Assembly: GCA_018985225.1 (NCBI GenBank)
Contig: JADGIF010000088.1
Coordinates: 1-21,806 of the forward strand
From: Amoeboradix gromovi
Taxonomy: Eukaryota > Sanchytriomycota > Sanchytriomycetes > Sanchytriales > Sanchytriaceae
Reading direction: 5' to 3'
DNA: 21,806 nucleotides
Shown: positions 9,249 to 18,064 of the stretch, piece after piece
Layout: each line of letters opens with the position of its first letter
Numbering within the stretch: the stretch's first letter is position 1
Notes under the pieces: generated by a model
The model's database searches: none
Told to the model about the DNA's origin: nothing
What the model saw: the letters and a program-made list of their open reading frames with translations, nothing else
Position numbers and translations under genes: made by a program

Positions 9249-9617
9249 ATGAAAAAAGGATTTGGATTTAACAAATTTTTATTCAAGAATTTGACAGAGA
9301 ATGGATCAAAATATAAATTTACTCCAACAGAAGATCATTTAAACTTATTCGAAACTGTACATGGTGGTATAATATCTTCTTTAGTTGATGTTACGACATC
9401 ACTAGAAATTTACAAGATAAAGCAGGATTTGGGTGTCAGTGTTGATCTTAACGTACAGTACATGAAACCATTAACGGGACCGTTTACACTGGAGCCTGTT
9501 ATCGACAAACTTGGAAAGTCGCTTGTTTTTACTACGTGTTTTATATATAACGATCTTAATCAACTAGCTGCGCTGGGTAGACACTTAAAGACTTTGAATA
9601 GACGCGTAAATAAGTAA
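9249..9617 (+). CDS. Hotdog-fold acyl-CoA thioesterase, THEM2/ACOT13-like
   Basis: A 122-aa 4HBT-type hotdog protein, predicted to hydrolyse acyl-CoA to free fatty acid and CoA. In animals the relative ACOT13/THEM2 acts on medium- and long-chain acyl-CoAs and associates with mitochondria. The signature N-L-F-E-T-V-H-G-G (Asn32, His38) is followed by Asp47 in SLVD and by GVSVDLNVQYMKP with Ser64. These correspond to the Asn/His/Asp/Ser active-site set of THEM2, with nearly the same spacing. The C-terminal strand 'LAALGRHLKTL' also fits. Length is close to the usual 120-140 residues. The ATG at 9249 gives the natural start; the frame is open two codons further up without ATG. Confidence 0.88.
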   Translation: MKKGFGFNKFLFKNLTENGSKYKFTPTEDHLNLFETVHGGIISSLVDVTTSLEIYKIKQDLGVSVDLNVQYMKPLTGPFTLEPVIDKLGKSLVFTTCFIYNDLNQLAALGRHLKTLNRRVNK

Positions 9618-9737
9618 ATCACTGATTCTTATAGTTAACGATCTTCTCCATCTGTGCTTTACATGACGTTAAAGCATCGCAACATGTGATTTATTTTATC
9701 ATATAAGAAAGACTAAACGCCCCTTCCGATAGTCTTT

Positions 9738-10034
9738 ATGGATATCTCTCAGCTACTTAATCCCTTAAATATCGATAATCCGGCCAAATGTCCAACCTGC
9801 GATAAAATATTTAGTAACAGACACGCTAGAGAGCGACATGAATCAACTGTTCACGTATCTGCTCTATTATGCCCCTATTGCAACAGAAAGGTAAAATATA
9901 GAGGGAGGCCAGATCTACTCAAACAGCACCTTGTTAGGTGTACTAAATACGTTCCATCGGTAACAGACGCTGCTTTATGGGAAAAAGAAGTTCGAAGTTT
10001 ATATACAACAATTCTGTTGAGGAGCAAGAATTAA
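9738..10034 (+). CDS. Small C2H2-type zinc-finger protein
   Basis: A 98-aa protein with one clear C2H2 finger (about residues 17-39: KCPTC, then FSNRHARERHESTVH). A second, altered finger follows (about residues 44-68: LLCPYC...LLKQHLVRC), ending in Cys in place of His. The remaining 30 residues are helical (WEKEVRSLYTTILLR). Two fingers of this kind can bind DNA, RNA or protein, and the sequence does not tell which. The ATG at 9738 is preceded by stops. No neighbouring gene is co-oriented closely enough to suggest a shared role. Confidence 0.75.
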   Translation: MDISQLLNPLNIDNPAKCPTCDKIFSNRHARERHESTVHVSALLCPYCNRKVKYRGRPDLLKQHLVRCTKYVPSVTDAALWEKEVRSLYTTILLRSKN

Positions 10035-10285
10035 ATATACCACATCATTTAGTAAATATAATCATCTTTTTACACGTTAAATTGTTTCCAATTAATTATG
10101 CGGGTTTTGATTTTGACCTATAATATAGAAATCTTACAGGTGAAATGAAAATTAACTCTGCTTGAAATTACTTCAAAAAGTTCGAAAATATGTGCCTCAG
10201 ATATTCTCGCAGACGCATAGGACCAGAAAACCTGTTGTGTCACCAAATTTTGTATTTAATAAAATGTGGAATACTTTGGTAACTA

Positions 10286-10606
10286 ATGCAATTGATCCTA
10301 TTTTTAACTCTGTCTTTAGCAATGACACCGCCACCACCAATACCGGCTGATTTAGGTGAAGGTGTTGGGCCAGATCCAGGTAGCCAAGGTGGTAAATCTC
10401 AAGTTGAAAACTTGGAAGACACGCAGGCCATAAAAGGCGCCAAACCAGATGCCATACCGCAGTTATTACGTTCAAGTTCAGGCGCTGGAGAGCAAGAGCA
10501 AATACCTGAAGAGTCTGCTGAAGTCAGGTTGACACCAATCAGACGTGTTAAAGAACCGGTACTCTTAAAGAGGCCTTTAACGAGAATAATACACCAAAAT
10601 AAATAA
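10286..10606 (+). CDS. Small uncharacterised Pro/Glu-rich protein
   Basis: The open frame gives 106 aa starting MQLILFLTLSLA, a signal-peptide-like stretch. A low-complexity hydrophilic body follows (TPPPPIPADLGEG, Gly/Gln/Glu-rich) with a basic end (RRVKEPVLLKRPL). The hydrophobic start may be false. 10279-10319 reads GTAACT...TTTTTAACTCTGTCTTTAG, a plausible 41-nt intron with a TTTTAAC branch site. If it is spliced, translation would begin at the ATG at 10322, giving a 94-aa protein with no leader. I recognise no family. It ends 57 bp before the uL6m start, on the same strand. Confidence 0.42.
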   Translation: MQLILFLTLSLAMTPPPPIPADLGEGVGPDPGSQGGKSQVENLEDTQAIKGAKPDAIPQLLRSSSGAGEQEQIPEESAEVRLTPIRRVKEPVLLKRPLTRIIHQNK

Positions 10607-10663
10607 TCTACCAGAATAATTTTGAGCCTTTGTCGGAAAGGAGATATCACTAAACTCTTACAA

Positions 10664-11284
10664 ATGCAATCTTTGATTTTAAGATCCCACTTTGGAAAGA
10701 CATCAATCAAAATCGATCCGGAAGTTGTGATAAACTACGAGTTACCGGTTGAAAATTTGAAATCTAATCCTAAGAAGTTCAATAAAGATTTACGTCCAAT
10801 GTTTTCTGTGGAAATATCGGGGCCACTAGGTAGCACATCTTTTCGTCTGTTTCCATTCATAAGACTTACCAAGACTGCAGAAGAACTGTATGTGGATATT
10901 GAGAATAAAGAAAATAAAATCGAGAAGGCAATGTGGGGCACAAGTAGGGCTCTGTTAAATAACGCAGTTATTGGTTGCACGCAGGGTCATAAATGCATAG
11001 TTACTTTAAAAGGTATCGGATACCGGGCTATCCTAGAGAAGGATGAAAATGGAATTGAAAAAATAGGAATTAAGGCAGGATTCTCCCACATCAAATATTT
11101 TAAAATCCCATATGGGGTCAAAGCGAATGTGATGCAGACAGCTATAGTACTATCTGGAGTGGATAAACAGCAAGTCAAGCTGTTTGCCGCGACTATTAGA
11201 GCTTGCCGTCCCCCAGAATCTTATAAAGGTAAAGGAATATACATTGACAACGAACTTGTTAAGCTCAAAGAAAGGAAAAAGTAA
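10664..11284 (+). CDS. Mitochondrial ribosomal protein uL6 (MRPL6)
   Basis: A 206-aa bacterial-type L6 protein of the large mitochondrial ribosomal subunit. The end is diagnostic: SGVDKQQVKLFAATIRACRP (164-183), then PPESYKGKGI (183-192) and a Lys-rich tail. The central VTLKGIGYRA (113-122) is the L6 beta-strand motif. The N-terminus (MQSLILRSHFGKTS) is basic, hydroxylated and without acidic residues, fitting a mitochondrial presequence. The ATG at 10664 is the first in this frame; the frame is open 14 codons upstream without ATG. Confidence 0.9.
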   Translation: MQSLILRSHFGKTSIKIDPEVVINYELPVENLKSNPKKFNKDLRPMFSVEISGPLGSTSFRLFPFIRLTKTAEELYVDIENKENKIEKAMWGTSRALLNNAVIGCTQGHKCIVTLKGIGYRAILEKDENGIEKIGIKAGFSHIKYFKIPYGVKANVMQTAIVLSGVDKQQVKLFAATIRACRPPESYKGKGIYIDNELVKLKERKK

Positions 11285-11483
11285 AACTCGTTAATAAATA
11301 GCATCCGTATTACCTTATTAGTTTGATATAAAATTAACTTTTGTAACCATGTGATTGCTATCAGTGATCTTCTGATTTAGAGTCTTAATCCGTGACTAAG
11401 TGATCTTCACGTGCCTTCATGCATTATTTGTTATTATACAAACGTAAGAATTATTTACTTGGGGCTGAAACTTTGTTTTTTAA

Positions 11484-12585
11484 ATGGGTTGCGGTTCTTC
11501 TTCTCAAAATCAAGATGGAAAACGAGCAAACGATGAAATTGACAATCAGATCAAGAATGATAGGCTAAAGATGAGATCAGAAGTGAAAATGTAATACATT
11601 ATTAATATAGGCTTTTACTTGGTGCTGGTGAATCTGGGAAATCTACCATTTTGAAGCAAATGCAACTTATTCATGGGTCTGGATACAGTAATGAGGAAAG
11701 AGAAGCATTCAAGGAAATAATCTTTAGCAATACTGTGCAAAGTATGCGTGTTATTTTAGATGCCATGGATACTTTGGGTGTTAATATTGATAACGACGCA
11801 AACAAAAAACACAAAGACGTGATTATAAACCAACCGTCTCAAATTGAGTCTGACCACTTTCCTAAAGAGGTCGCGTCCGCTGTCAAAGAATTGTGGAATG
11901 ACTCTGGTGTAAAGGAGTGCTTTAACCGTTCTCGCGAATATCAACTAAATGACTCCTCTAGATACTACTTTGATGCTATTGAAAGAATGACTGATCCAGG
12001 CTACTTGCCTACTGATCAGGACATCTTAAGATCTCGTGTGAAGACCACAGGAATTGTCGAAACTACTTTCAAAATTGGTGATTTAACTTATCGAATGTTT
12101 GATGTTGGAGGACAGAGAAGCGAACGTAAGAAGTGGATCCATTGTTTTGAGAATGTAACTGCTATCATTTTCATGGTCGCAATCTCAGAGTACGATCAAG
12201 TGCTATTGGAAGATGAGACAGTGGTATTTTATTATTTATGTAGAATAGAATGCAAGAGGCGTTGACCTTGTTTGACTCTATTTGCAACTCCAGATGGTTT
12301 GTCAAGACTTCGATTATTTTATTTTTAAACAAAATTGACTTATTCAAAGAAAAAATCAAGAGATCAGCAATCTCAAAGTTCTTTCCGGACTACACAGGCG
12401 GAGATGATTATGATGCGGCTTGTGAATACTTTTTACATCGTTTTGTAAGTTTGAACCAATCAGACGTCAAGCAAGTTTATACTCATTTTACTTGTGCAAC
12501 AGATACCACTCAAATAAAGTTTGTGATGGCAGCAGTTAATGATATTATTATTCAGACTAATTTACGGGACGTTGGATTGTTATAA
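11484..12585 (+). CDS. Heterotrimeric G-protein alpha subunit (Gi-like numbering)
   Basis: Three exons (11484-11590, 11611-12223, 12244-12585) give a 353-aa G-alpha, the usual length. The start MGCGSSS carries the Gly2 myristoylation and Cys3 palmitoylation sites. Exon 1 joins exon 2 just before the P-loop GAGESGKST (40-48). Switch I has R178 and T181 in RVKTTGI, switch II is DVGGQRSERKKW with Q204, then come FLNKIDLF (guanine specificity) and TCATDT. The end NLRDVGLL lacks the Cys at -4 that pertussis toxin modifies in Gi. It should couple receptors to effectors at the plasma membrane with a beta-gamma partner. Both introns are 20 nt. The gene converges on the globin gene with 39 bp between stops. 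Confidence 0.95.
11591..11610 (+). other. 20-nt spliceosomal intron 1 of the G-alpha gene
   Basis: The sequence is GTAATACATTATTAATATAG. Removing it restores the frame from MRSEVKM into LLLGAGESGKST, the invariant P-loop; without removal there is an in-frame TAA. It splits a codon after its second base. The TTAAT near the end may act as branch site. Confidence 0.9.
12224..12243 (+). other. 20-nt spliceosomal intron 2 of the G-alpha gene
   Basis: The sequence is GTATTTTATTATTTATGTAG, between codons (phase 0). Removal joins LLEDETV to NRMQEALTLF, the conserved alpha-subunit sequence. Unspliced, the frame runs out of register and stops at 12265. Confidence 0.92.
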
Positions 12586-12624
12586 CAAAATAAACGAGAT
12601 ATTAACAATAATTATTTTATTAAC

Positions 12625-15360
12625 TTATGGTATATCATTAAGTGCACGTTTCTGGCTGTATAGCGATTCCTTGGAAGCATGCGCAGATGGTAGTTTACCA
12701 TTGAGGTTACCATTGGATTCGATAGCAAGGAATTTAGCCTCGGAAGCTTGTCTCTTAGTCTTAGCAACGCTATCCGCGGTTTCTGAAGCTCTTCTACCTC
12801 TCAATGTACCTTTCTTAATAGGGCCCTCAATCATTAGATCAGCTACAGTTTGCAGAGCGGCAGTCCATGCTTCTTCGGTTTCGTAGTCAAATTCGGCCAG
12901 CAATATATCCCTTAGCGTCTTGATTAAACAGCTAGTGAGCTTATAATACATTTCCGGTTTAACACCCCAGTCCTCGTGTTGCTTCCCTAGTTCCCTGATC
13001 TTTTCCTCGTTTTCATCCAGGAATTCGAACTTTTTAACAACAATACTTAGCAATCCACCAAATGCTTTTGACTGACTAAACACATCAGGAAAAAATTTAA
13101 CGAAATCTTTGTCTTCTGTAAATAAGTTGTCATAGTACTTGTAACTAAAGATTGTGGTCGGGTTTTTTTGATATTCTAACGTATCTTTTGGGAAATGATT
13201 CAAAGTGATAGATTTAGTGTCTATTTTTAAAAGTAATATTCTTTCCCAACTGCGGGTTATTATTTTCACCTGCAATGGCGATAGCCTGCATACGAATGAT
13301 TTGGTAGGTCGGGATAACATAGTGTTTGTATCGGCCCTCCTCCTCACTCTCGGACCTTCGATTAAAAATGTATTTATTATGTCAGCTGCCTCGCGCCATG
13401 CAAATTTAGAGTAAGTGTCAAAAGTATCAATCAGAAATTCTTTTAATGTTGATATCAAACATTTGGTTTGCCATTCGTAATATTCTGATTTCATCATCAT
13501 TTGCTCAGATTGCTTTCTTCCTTGCTCTCTTATCTTTTCCTCATAATACTCTAAATATTCTATTTTCTCAGTTATGTTGAATATCATACTTCCGAATTCT
13601 TTTTTTTGCTTCTCCACAGAATTGTAAATCGATGAAAGCTCAGGATGTTCCCAACACAGATTATCGAAATACTTGATCGCAAAGATAGTTTGCATTTTAA
13701 GCTCGCTCTTGTTTTGACCTTGCAACAATAGTTGATCATTGCATTTAAACTTGAAAGAGGTAATCGGGATGTTTTTGGTCAATACCGTTTCCCATGTAGC
13801 ACGTATTCTTTCCAATTTTTCAGCAGAAAACTGGCCAGCTACTACGCTCCCAAAACCATCTTCGTTTTGCTGATTCATCTCTTTTTGCCCTTCAGCCATC
13901 ATTTGAATTATATTATCGATACAAGTCTTCCAAGACTTTAGCAGGTTCACAGAGAGCTTGTCAAGCAAAAATTCTTGAAGAGTTTTAATTGTTGCATCTT
14001 TGATCTTTGCAAATACTGAGAACGATAATTTGAACTGTTCCAAGTGAAATTTACCCAGATTCTTTGCAAACCGAACAAAATCCTTGGTATCCTCATATTT
14101 CACCAAAATGACATCAAACAAGCCATTAAACATTCTGGCTAATGAAGCATAATCTGCGAAATAATATCTAAAAGACGGATTTTCAAAAAATAAGGAATCA
14201 TACATTTTAAGGGTGAAATACTCTAAATTTGATGGCGCTGGGTTCTTGTCAAACAAGAGCTTCATGTCATACGTTTTAAATTTTAGCCTTTTAGGATCTA
14301 AATTCATGTTTTTAACTAGCTCCCAAGACCTTCTCATGTTACGCAGTTCCACTTGAGATATCTGATCCCCAGTCTTGTCTATTGAACTGCGATGCACAAT
14401 ATCCTTCTCATTTGCACCTTCAACCATCATATTAATAATAGTTGCGAAACCGTTTTTCCATGCTCTTTTAGCTGTGAACCCAAACGAGTCTCCAAGAATA
14501 ATATCGAAAGTCTCAATTAAACTATCACTAAATGCTTCCAAATTCTTTTTTTCAACCTGATATTCCTCTATGTGTCGTCTGCCTAATTTTTTGAAGTAGT
14601 AATTGTTTTCTTCAAGTCTATTTGATTTTGTTATCATTGCGTCTATCATTCTTGTGAATGCTTTACGTTGCGTGGATTCATCGGGAAACATAGCAGCTAG
14701 CGTAGGGTCAGTTTTGAATAATAAATCATAAAACTTGAAACAAAATATGGTAATAGGATCATTTTTCCTATTGCTACCATTTAACATTTTCTTCAGATCT
14801 TCGTTAACCAGTGTAATGCTCTCTGGTACTAATTTCAGTGCCAAAACCATATCCCATGGTTTTTTCATGCTCTCATTGTTTCCTTTTTTCTTATCAAAAA
14901 CCAGCTGTGTTAGAGATCGTCTTTTTCTTTCTGATTTGGTTCCAACAATTTGAGATGTTACGTCGGTCAAAGACAACTTCCAACTTTGCAACTGATCGAT
15001 GGATATCTTGTCTTGCAATGTATTTTCTAACACTAATATAAAATTATCCACCCAAGTTGCAAGTAAAATAGGATTTAAATTACCCAATATTATCTTGAGG
15101 TTGTCTATCCTATTACCGTCCACGGTCTTCAATATTATTCCCACTATATCCAGCAATGACTTGATTAAATCAGTGTTTAGATAGGATTTAATTTCCTGGA
15201 ATTGATTAATAACGTTATCCAAACTCAATAACATAAAAAACATCGCGTTATCGCATTCAAACTGGCTTTTGTCGATGTTTTCCAGTTGTATCCTATCAAA
15301 GTTGAAGTCTAATATCAACTTCCAAATACTATTCATAACCTCCACTGGTAAAGTAGACAT
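12625..15360 (-). CDS. Five-domain globin-fold protein (multi-globin)
   Basis: A 911-aa protein of five globin-like repeats at about residues 1-140, 165-318, 335-492, 510-672 and 690-850, plus a basic, Ser/Ala-rich tail. Repeats 2-5 share the pattern: helix A with Trp, FxxKxYDxLF, a CD-corner Phe, then exactly 32 residues between the E7 and F8 positions, and a closing helix with AW or SW. Proximal F8 His is present in repeat 2 (H263), repeat 3 (H439) and repeat 5 (H795). It is replaced by Gln617 in repeat 4 and apparently Asn96 in repeat 1. E7 is Gln in repeats 2, 4 and 5 (231, 585, 763) and Leu407 in repeat 3. So three repeats could bind heme and two probably cannot. Role (O2 storage, NO chemistry, sensing) is unknown. 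There is no signal peptide or membrane segment, so it is probably cytosolic. No introns are needed. Confidence 0.85.
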   Translation of the reverse strand: MSTLPVEVMNSIWKLILDFNFDRIQLENIDKSQFECDNAMFFMLLSLDNVINQFQEIKSYLNTDLIKSLLDIVGIILKTVDGNRIDNLKIILGNLNPILLATWVDNFILVLENTLQDKISIDQLQSWKLSLTDVTSQIVGTKSERKRRSLTQLVFDKKKGNNESMKKPWDMVLALKLVPESITLVNEDLKKMLNGSNRKNDPITIFCFKFYDLLFKTDPTLAAMFPDESTQRKAFTRMIDAMITKSNRLEENNYYFKKLGRRHIEEYQVEKKNLEAFSDSLIETFDIILGDSFGFTAKRAWKNGFATIINMMVEGANEKDIVHRSSIDKTGDQISQVELRNMRRSWELVKNMNLDPKRLKFKTYDMKLLFDKNPAPSNLEYFTLKMYDSLFFENPSFRYYFADYASLARMFNGLFDVILVKYEDTKDFVRFAKNLGKFHLEQFKLSFSVFAKIKDATIKTLQEFLLDKLSVNLLKSWKTCIDNIIQMMAEGQKEMNQQNEDGFGSVVAGQFSAEKLERIRATWETVLTKNIPITSFKFKCNDQLLLQGQNKSELKMQTIFAIKYFDNLCWEHPELSSIYNSVEKQKKEFGSMIFNITEKIEYLEYYEEKIREQGRKQSEQMMMKSEYYEWQTKCLISTLKEFLIDTFDTYSKFAWREAADIINTFLIEGPRVRRRADTNTMLSRPTKSFVCRLSPLQVKIITRSWERILLLKIDTKSITLNHFPKDTLEYQKNPTTIFSYKYYDNLFTEDKDFVKFFPDVFSQSKAFGGLLSIVVKKFEFLDENEEKIRELGKQHEDWGVKPEMYYKLTSCLIKTLRDILLAEFDYETEEAWTAALQTVADLMIEGPIKKGTLRGRRASETADSVAKTKRQASEAKFLAIESNGNLNGKLPSAHASKESLYSQKRALNDIP

Positions 15361-15539
15361 GATGTTTGGTGGCTTGAAGAAATAAATAAGCTAGTTGCAT
15401 GACGGTAAGTATACCGCTATCTGTATTCTAATTCTTCTTTTCATAGCTTTTTACTACCCTCATGTCTTGATTCAAAATTAAATATTACGATCGTCATATA
15501 TATGCGGTGAAACATGATCAAAGTTTATTTATTATTTCC

Positions 15540-17541
15540 CTAATTCATGTAATCAACCATCTGGACGTCCAGTTCTTCACTTTTACTAAACACTTCCGGT
15601 CCAAAACTCTTTCCACTCGTTCTTATCATTTTAACCACCTTATTCTTGATTTCTTCCAACTTTTCTAGTTCCTGCCTTCTTTGATTATCTCCCACTTCTG
15701 CAGTTAGACAGTGCATGTAATTCTTCCCAATGCACTCCAGTCCGTCCATGACAATTACAGAGCAGTCAGGTAAATAGCTTTTTAACTGCTCGTCAATTAA
15801 ATAACCACTCGCATTCTGTTTGAATATGTTGTTAAAATACTAAGTTAATTGTGACTACCTGCAACGCTTTTGTGTAATTCTCCTCTATCATGCATTCCTT
15901 AAAGTATACAATATTTAACAATCTCTTGGTGTCTTGTCGGTCAATAGTATACTCTCTTATGTATCTTTCGCTCAACGCAATCAATTCTTGCTTCTGAAAA
16001 GTATACAAAGGCACTCCCATGATCACCTTGACTAATGAGTCATTCAGTTTACTGATCACCGTGCTATAATCTTTGCAGTAGTCCCACAAAAACAGAGCGA
16101 CTTCTATCTTTTTAGACGTGAACGCCAGATTAGCTGCCAACGCTATAATTGAAGAATTGAATGAAACTGGGTTCATGTGTAATGCTTGTATAAACCTGTT
16201 AAGCTTTACAGGGCTGTTTAACAAATCTAATCTTTCCGTTGAGGTGCAGTGGACTAGTAGAGAGACCACTTGGGACTGAACAAATGTTTGATATTTTGAG
16301 TCTGAGTGTGGAATTAAAAACAGTAAATAATGCATCTTCTCATAAAACGATAAAAACGGAAGGTATCCTATCAGCAAGTTAGATATATGAAAAACCTTGT
16401 GATCCGGGTCGTACAGAACATTACCAAGGGTTATGTTTTCAGGCGTGGGTAGTTTGCTATAATGGAACAAGTACAAAGCAATATGAACAGCATCTAGAGC
16501 ATAGTTCGGGTCATCTAGGAGATTAGTGAGAGCCAAACCGTATTCACCAATAGCAAAGCATTTAAGAGCCTTATCGTGATTTGAACCTTTTACGAGTAGG
16601 TCCAATAAGGAAGGAAATTGCAACAACTTGTGAGAATAGAGATACAAGCAATACCAAAAGTAATGCTCCCAGGTATTGTGAACATGTCTGTCAACCAGAT
16701 CTTGTTGCTGCTTAGAAATAGCGTCACCTCGTAACAAATGCAAGACACAGTCATATGGGTCGTTAGGGTCGTTCAATTCAAGATCCTGGAGATTTACAGA
16801 CTCACCAGTGCGGATGAGAAAGTAACTACGATGACTAGGCTTGTCCTCCAGATGTTTGACTTTAAAGTAGCCAAGGACTAAATCCTTGGTAGTAAAGTTA
16901 TTACCAACCTTGGCTATGGCATGCTGGCGTTCACAAAGAGTCTCCATAACCTTTATGAACTCTTTTTCCAGGAATTGTTTGGACTTGTTAATTACTGAGT
17001 CTGTGGAATCGGCTTCAATGATAAAATGCACCATATGCCACAATCGAGATTTGTTGACATTGTACCATTCATTGATGGGAACCGAAGCAAATTTGGAGTC
17101 TCCACTAATCTTAAGATCAAAAGTAGGCTGCTTAGGTACAATGGCATTCTCCTTAACGCTTGAGACCACCTTGTTATAAATTGAATCAAGCTTTTTGATC
17201 ATAAATTGCTCGTATTTGAGCGTGGATTTGTGAAATGCCTTCAATATGGCTTGCTGTTCTAGCTCTTGAGTTTTGTCTAGTTTAGAAGCCCTTCTTTTGT
17301 GAAAGGCATTCTGATAACTATTTAGATGCTCTAGTGGCTTGGATGCTGGAGGTGCTTGAGCTGACAGTTTCTTTGAGATAGAATAGATGTTTGCAATGTT
17401 TGTAGCATAAGAATTCAAGTTTTTGGATTGCTGCAATAAAAATTGTAAGTCCTCGATATGCGAAGTCTGTGTCATGCTGACCCCTATAAAAAGAAAAACG
17501 GTTAGGAATGTACAGAAAATGAATAATTGCAAAGCTTTCAT
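15540..17541 (-). CDS. Nucleoporin Nup93/Nic96 family
   Basis: A scaffold nucleoporin of the inner ring of the nuclear pore, about 640-650 aa (Nup93 and Nic96 are about 820-840). Exons run from 17541 to 15859 and from 15815 to 15540, joined by a 43-nt intron; a 30-nt intron at 17484-17513 is also likely. A coiled coil at residues 25-120 fits the Nsp1-complex-binding N-terminus. The helical body contains NDPNDPYDCVLHLLRGD, then WEHYFWYCLYL, then DAVHIALYLFHY, matching the order of motifs in Nup93. The second exon ends SEELDVQMVDYMN, like the family C-terminus. The apparent N-terminal hydrophobic stretch (residues 4-23) is largely the translated 30-nt intron; the protein may start at the ATG at 17475. 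The gene follows ISCA1 after only 17 bp on the same strand. Confidence 0.82.
15816..15858 (-). other. 43-nt intron of the Nup93 gene
   Basis: On the minus strand it reads GTAGTCACAATTAAC at the 5' end, with a TTTTAAC branch-like site and ACAG at the 3' end. Phase 0. Splicing joins YTKALQ to NASGYLIDEQ and adds 91 residues that carry the family's C-terminal end; without splicing the frame stops within the intron. Confidence 0.85.
17484..17513 (-). other. Probable 30-nt, in-frame intron near the Nup93 start
   Basis: On the minus strand it begins GTACATTC, has a perfect CTAAC branch site and ends TTTATAG. It is a multiple of three without a stop, so the unspliced frame stays open and reads as a false membrane segment. 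It lies at codon 10 or, if translation starts at 17475, in the 5' UTR. Confidence 0.65.
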
Positions 17542-17558
17542 TTATTCTTCAAAAATAC

Positions 17559-17870
17559 TTAGAGCAGAAAACTTTGTCCGCAGCCACATGAATCTTTTAA
17601 ATTAGGGTTTGATATCTTTAATCCATTTTGAAGCTCATTTTCTTCATAATCGACAGTGCTTCCGATGAATCCCAATATGCTTTTATAATCTAGATAAATA
17701 TTTTTGTTAATAATGTCATCTTTGGGATGCACTTCATTTCTTGGGATATGTTGAATATTGTACATATGTCCGGAGCAGCCTTTTCTAATTATGGATAGTT
17801 TCAATACTTTATCATTTGGTAGCGATTGTTGTATGTGCTTGAGGGCTCTTGGAGTAAATTTTAAAAGCAT
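17559..17870 (-). CDS. A-type iron-sulfur carrier ISCA1/Isa1
   Basis: A 103-aa HesB/IscA-family protein, expected in the mitochondrial matrix, where with ISCA2 it helps build [4Fe-4S] clusters. The three metal-binding Cys are present: C32 in GCSG, C95 and C97 in SCGCGQSF. The family signature is near complete (TPRAL at 6-10, LKLSIIRKGCSG at 23-34, DYKSILGFIGSTVDY at 61-75, SNPN at 87-90). There is almost no presequence beyond MLLKF, so import may use an internal signal or a missed 5' exon. The Nup93 gene begins 17 bp downstream on the same strand. Confidence 0.93.
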   Translation of the reverse strand: MLLKFTPRALKHIQQSLPNDKVLKLSIIRKGCSGHMYNIQHIPRNEVHPKDDIINKNIYLDYKSILGFIGSTVDYEENELQNGLKISNPNLKDSCGCGQSFLL

Positions 17871-18064
17871 TTAGTTAGACGGAAAATTTAGTTTCAGATT
17901 CAAAATCAAGAAACAAGATGACACTACAAAAATCATTGGATACGCCGTCCATTGAGAACCCGTTGAGTATTAGTATCATCTATTATAGGACTAGTTTATC
18001 GGCTTGGGTTTTTTCAGTCATGTTAACTAATAAATACATCCCGTATATTCAAGCTTGCATTTTC

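Noticed and set aside
10399-10710. Minus-strand 103-codon ORF over the small ORF and the uL6m start
   Set aside because: It runs antisense into the certain uL6m gene, lacks any recognisable motif and ends in low-complexity shadow sequence.
12539-12886. Plus-strand 115-codon ORF
   Set aside because: It overlaps the end of G-alpha and runs antisense to the globin tail; no motif of its own.
16886-17179. Plus-strand 97-codon ORF
   Set aside because: Fully antisense to the Nup93 coding region.
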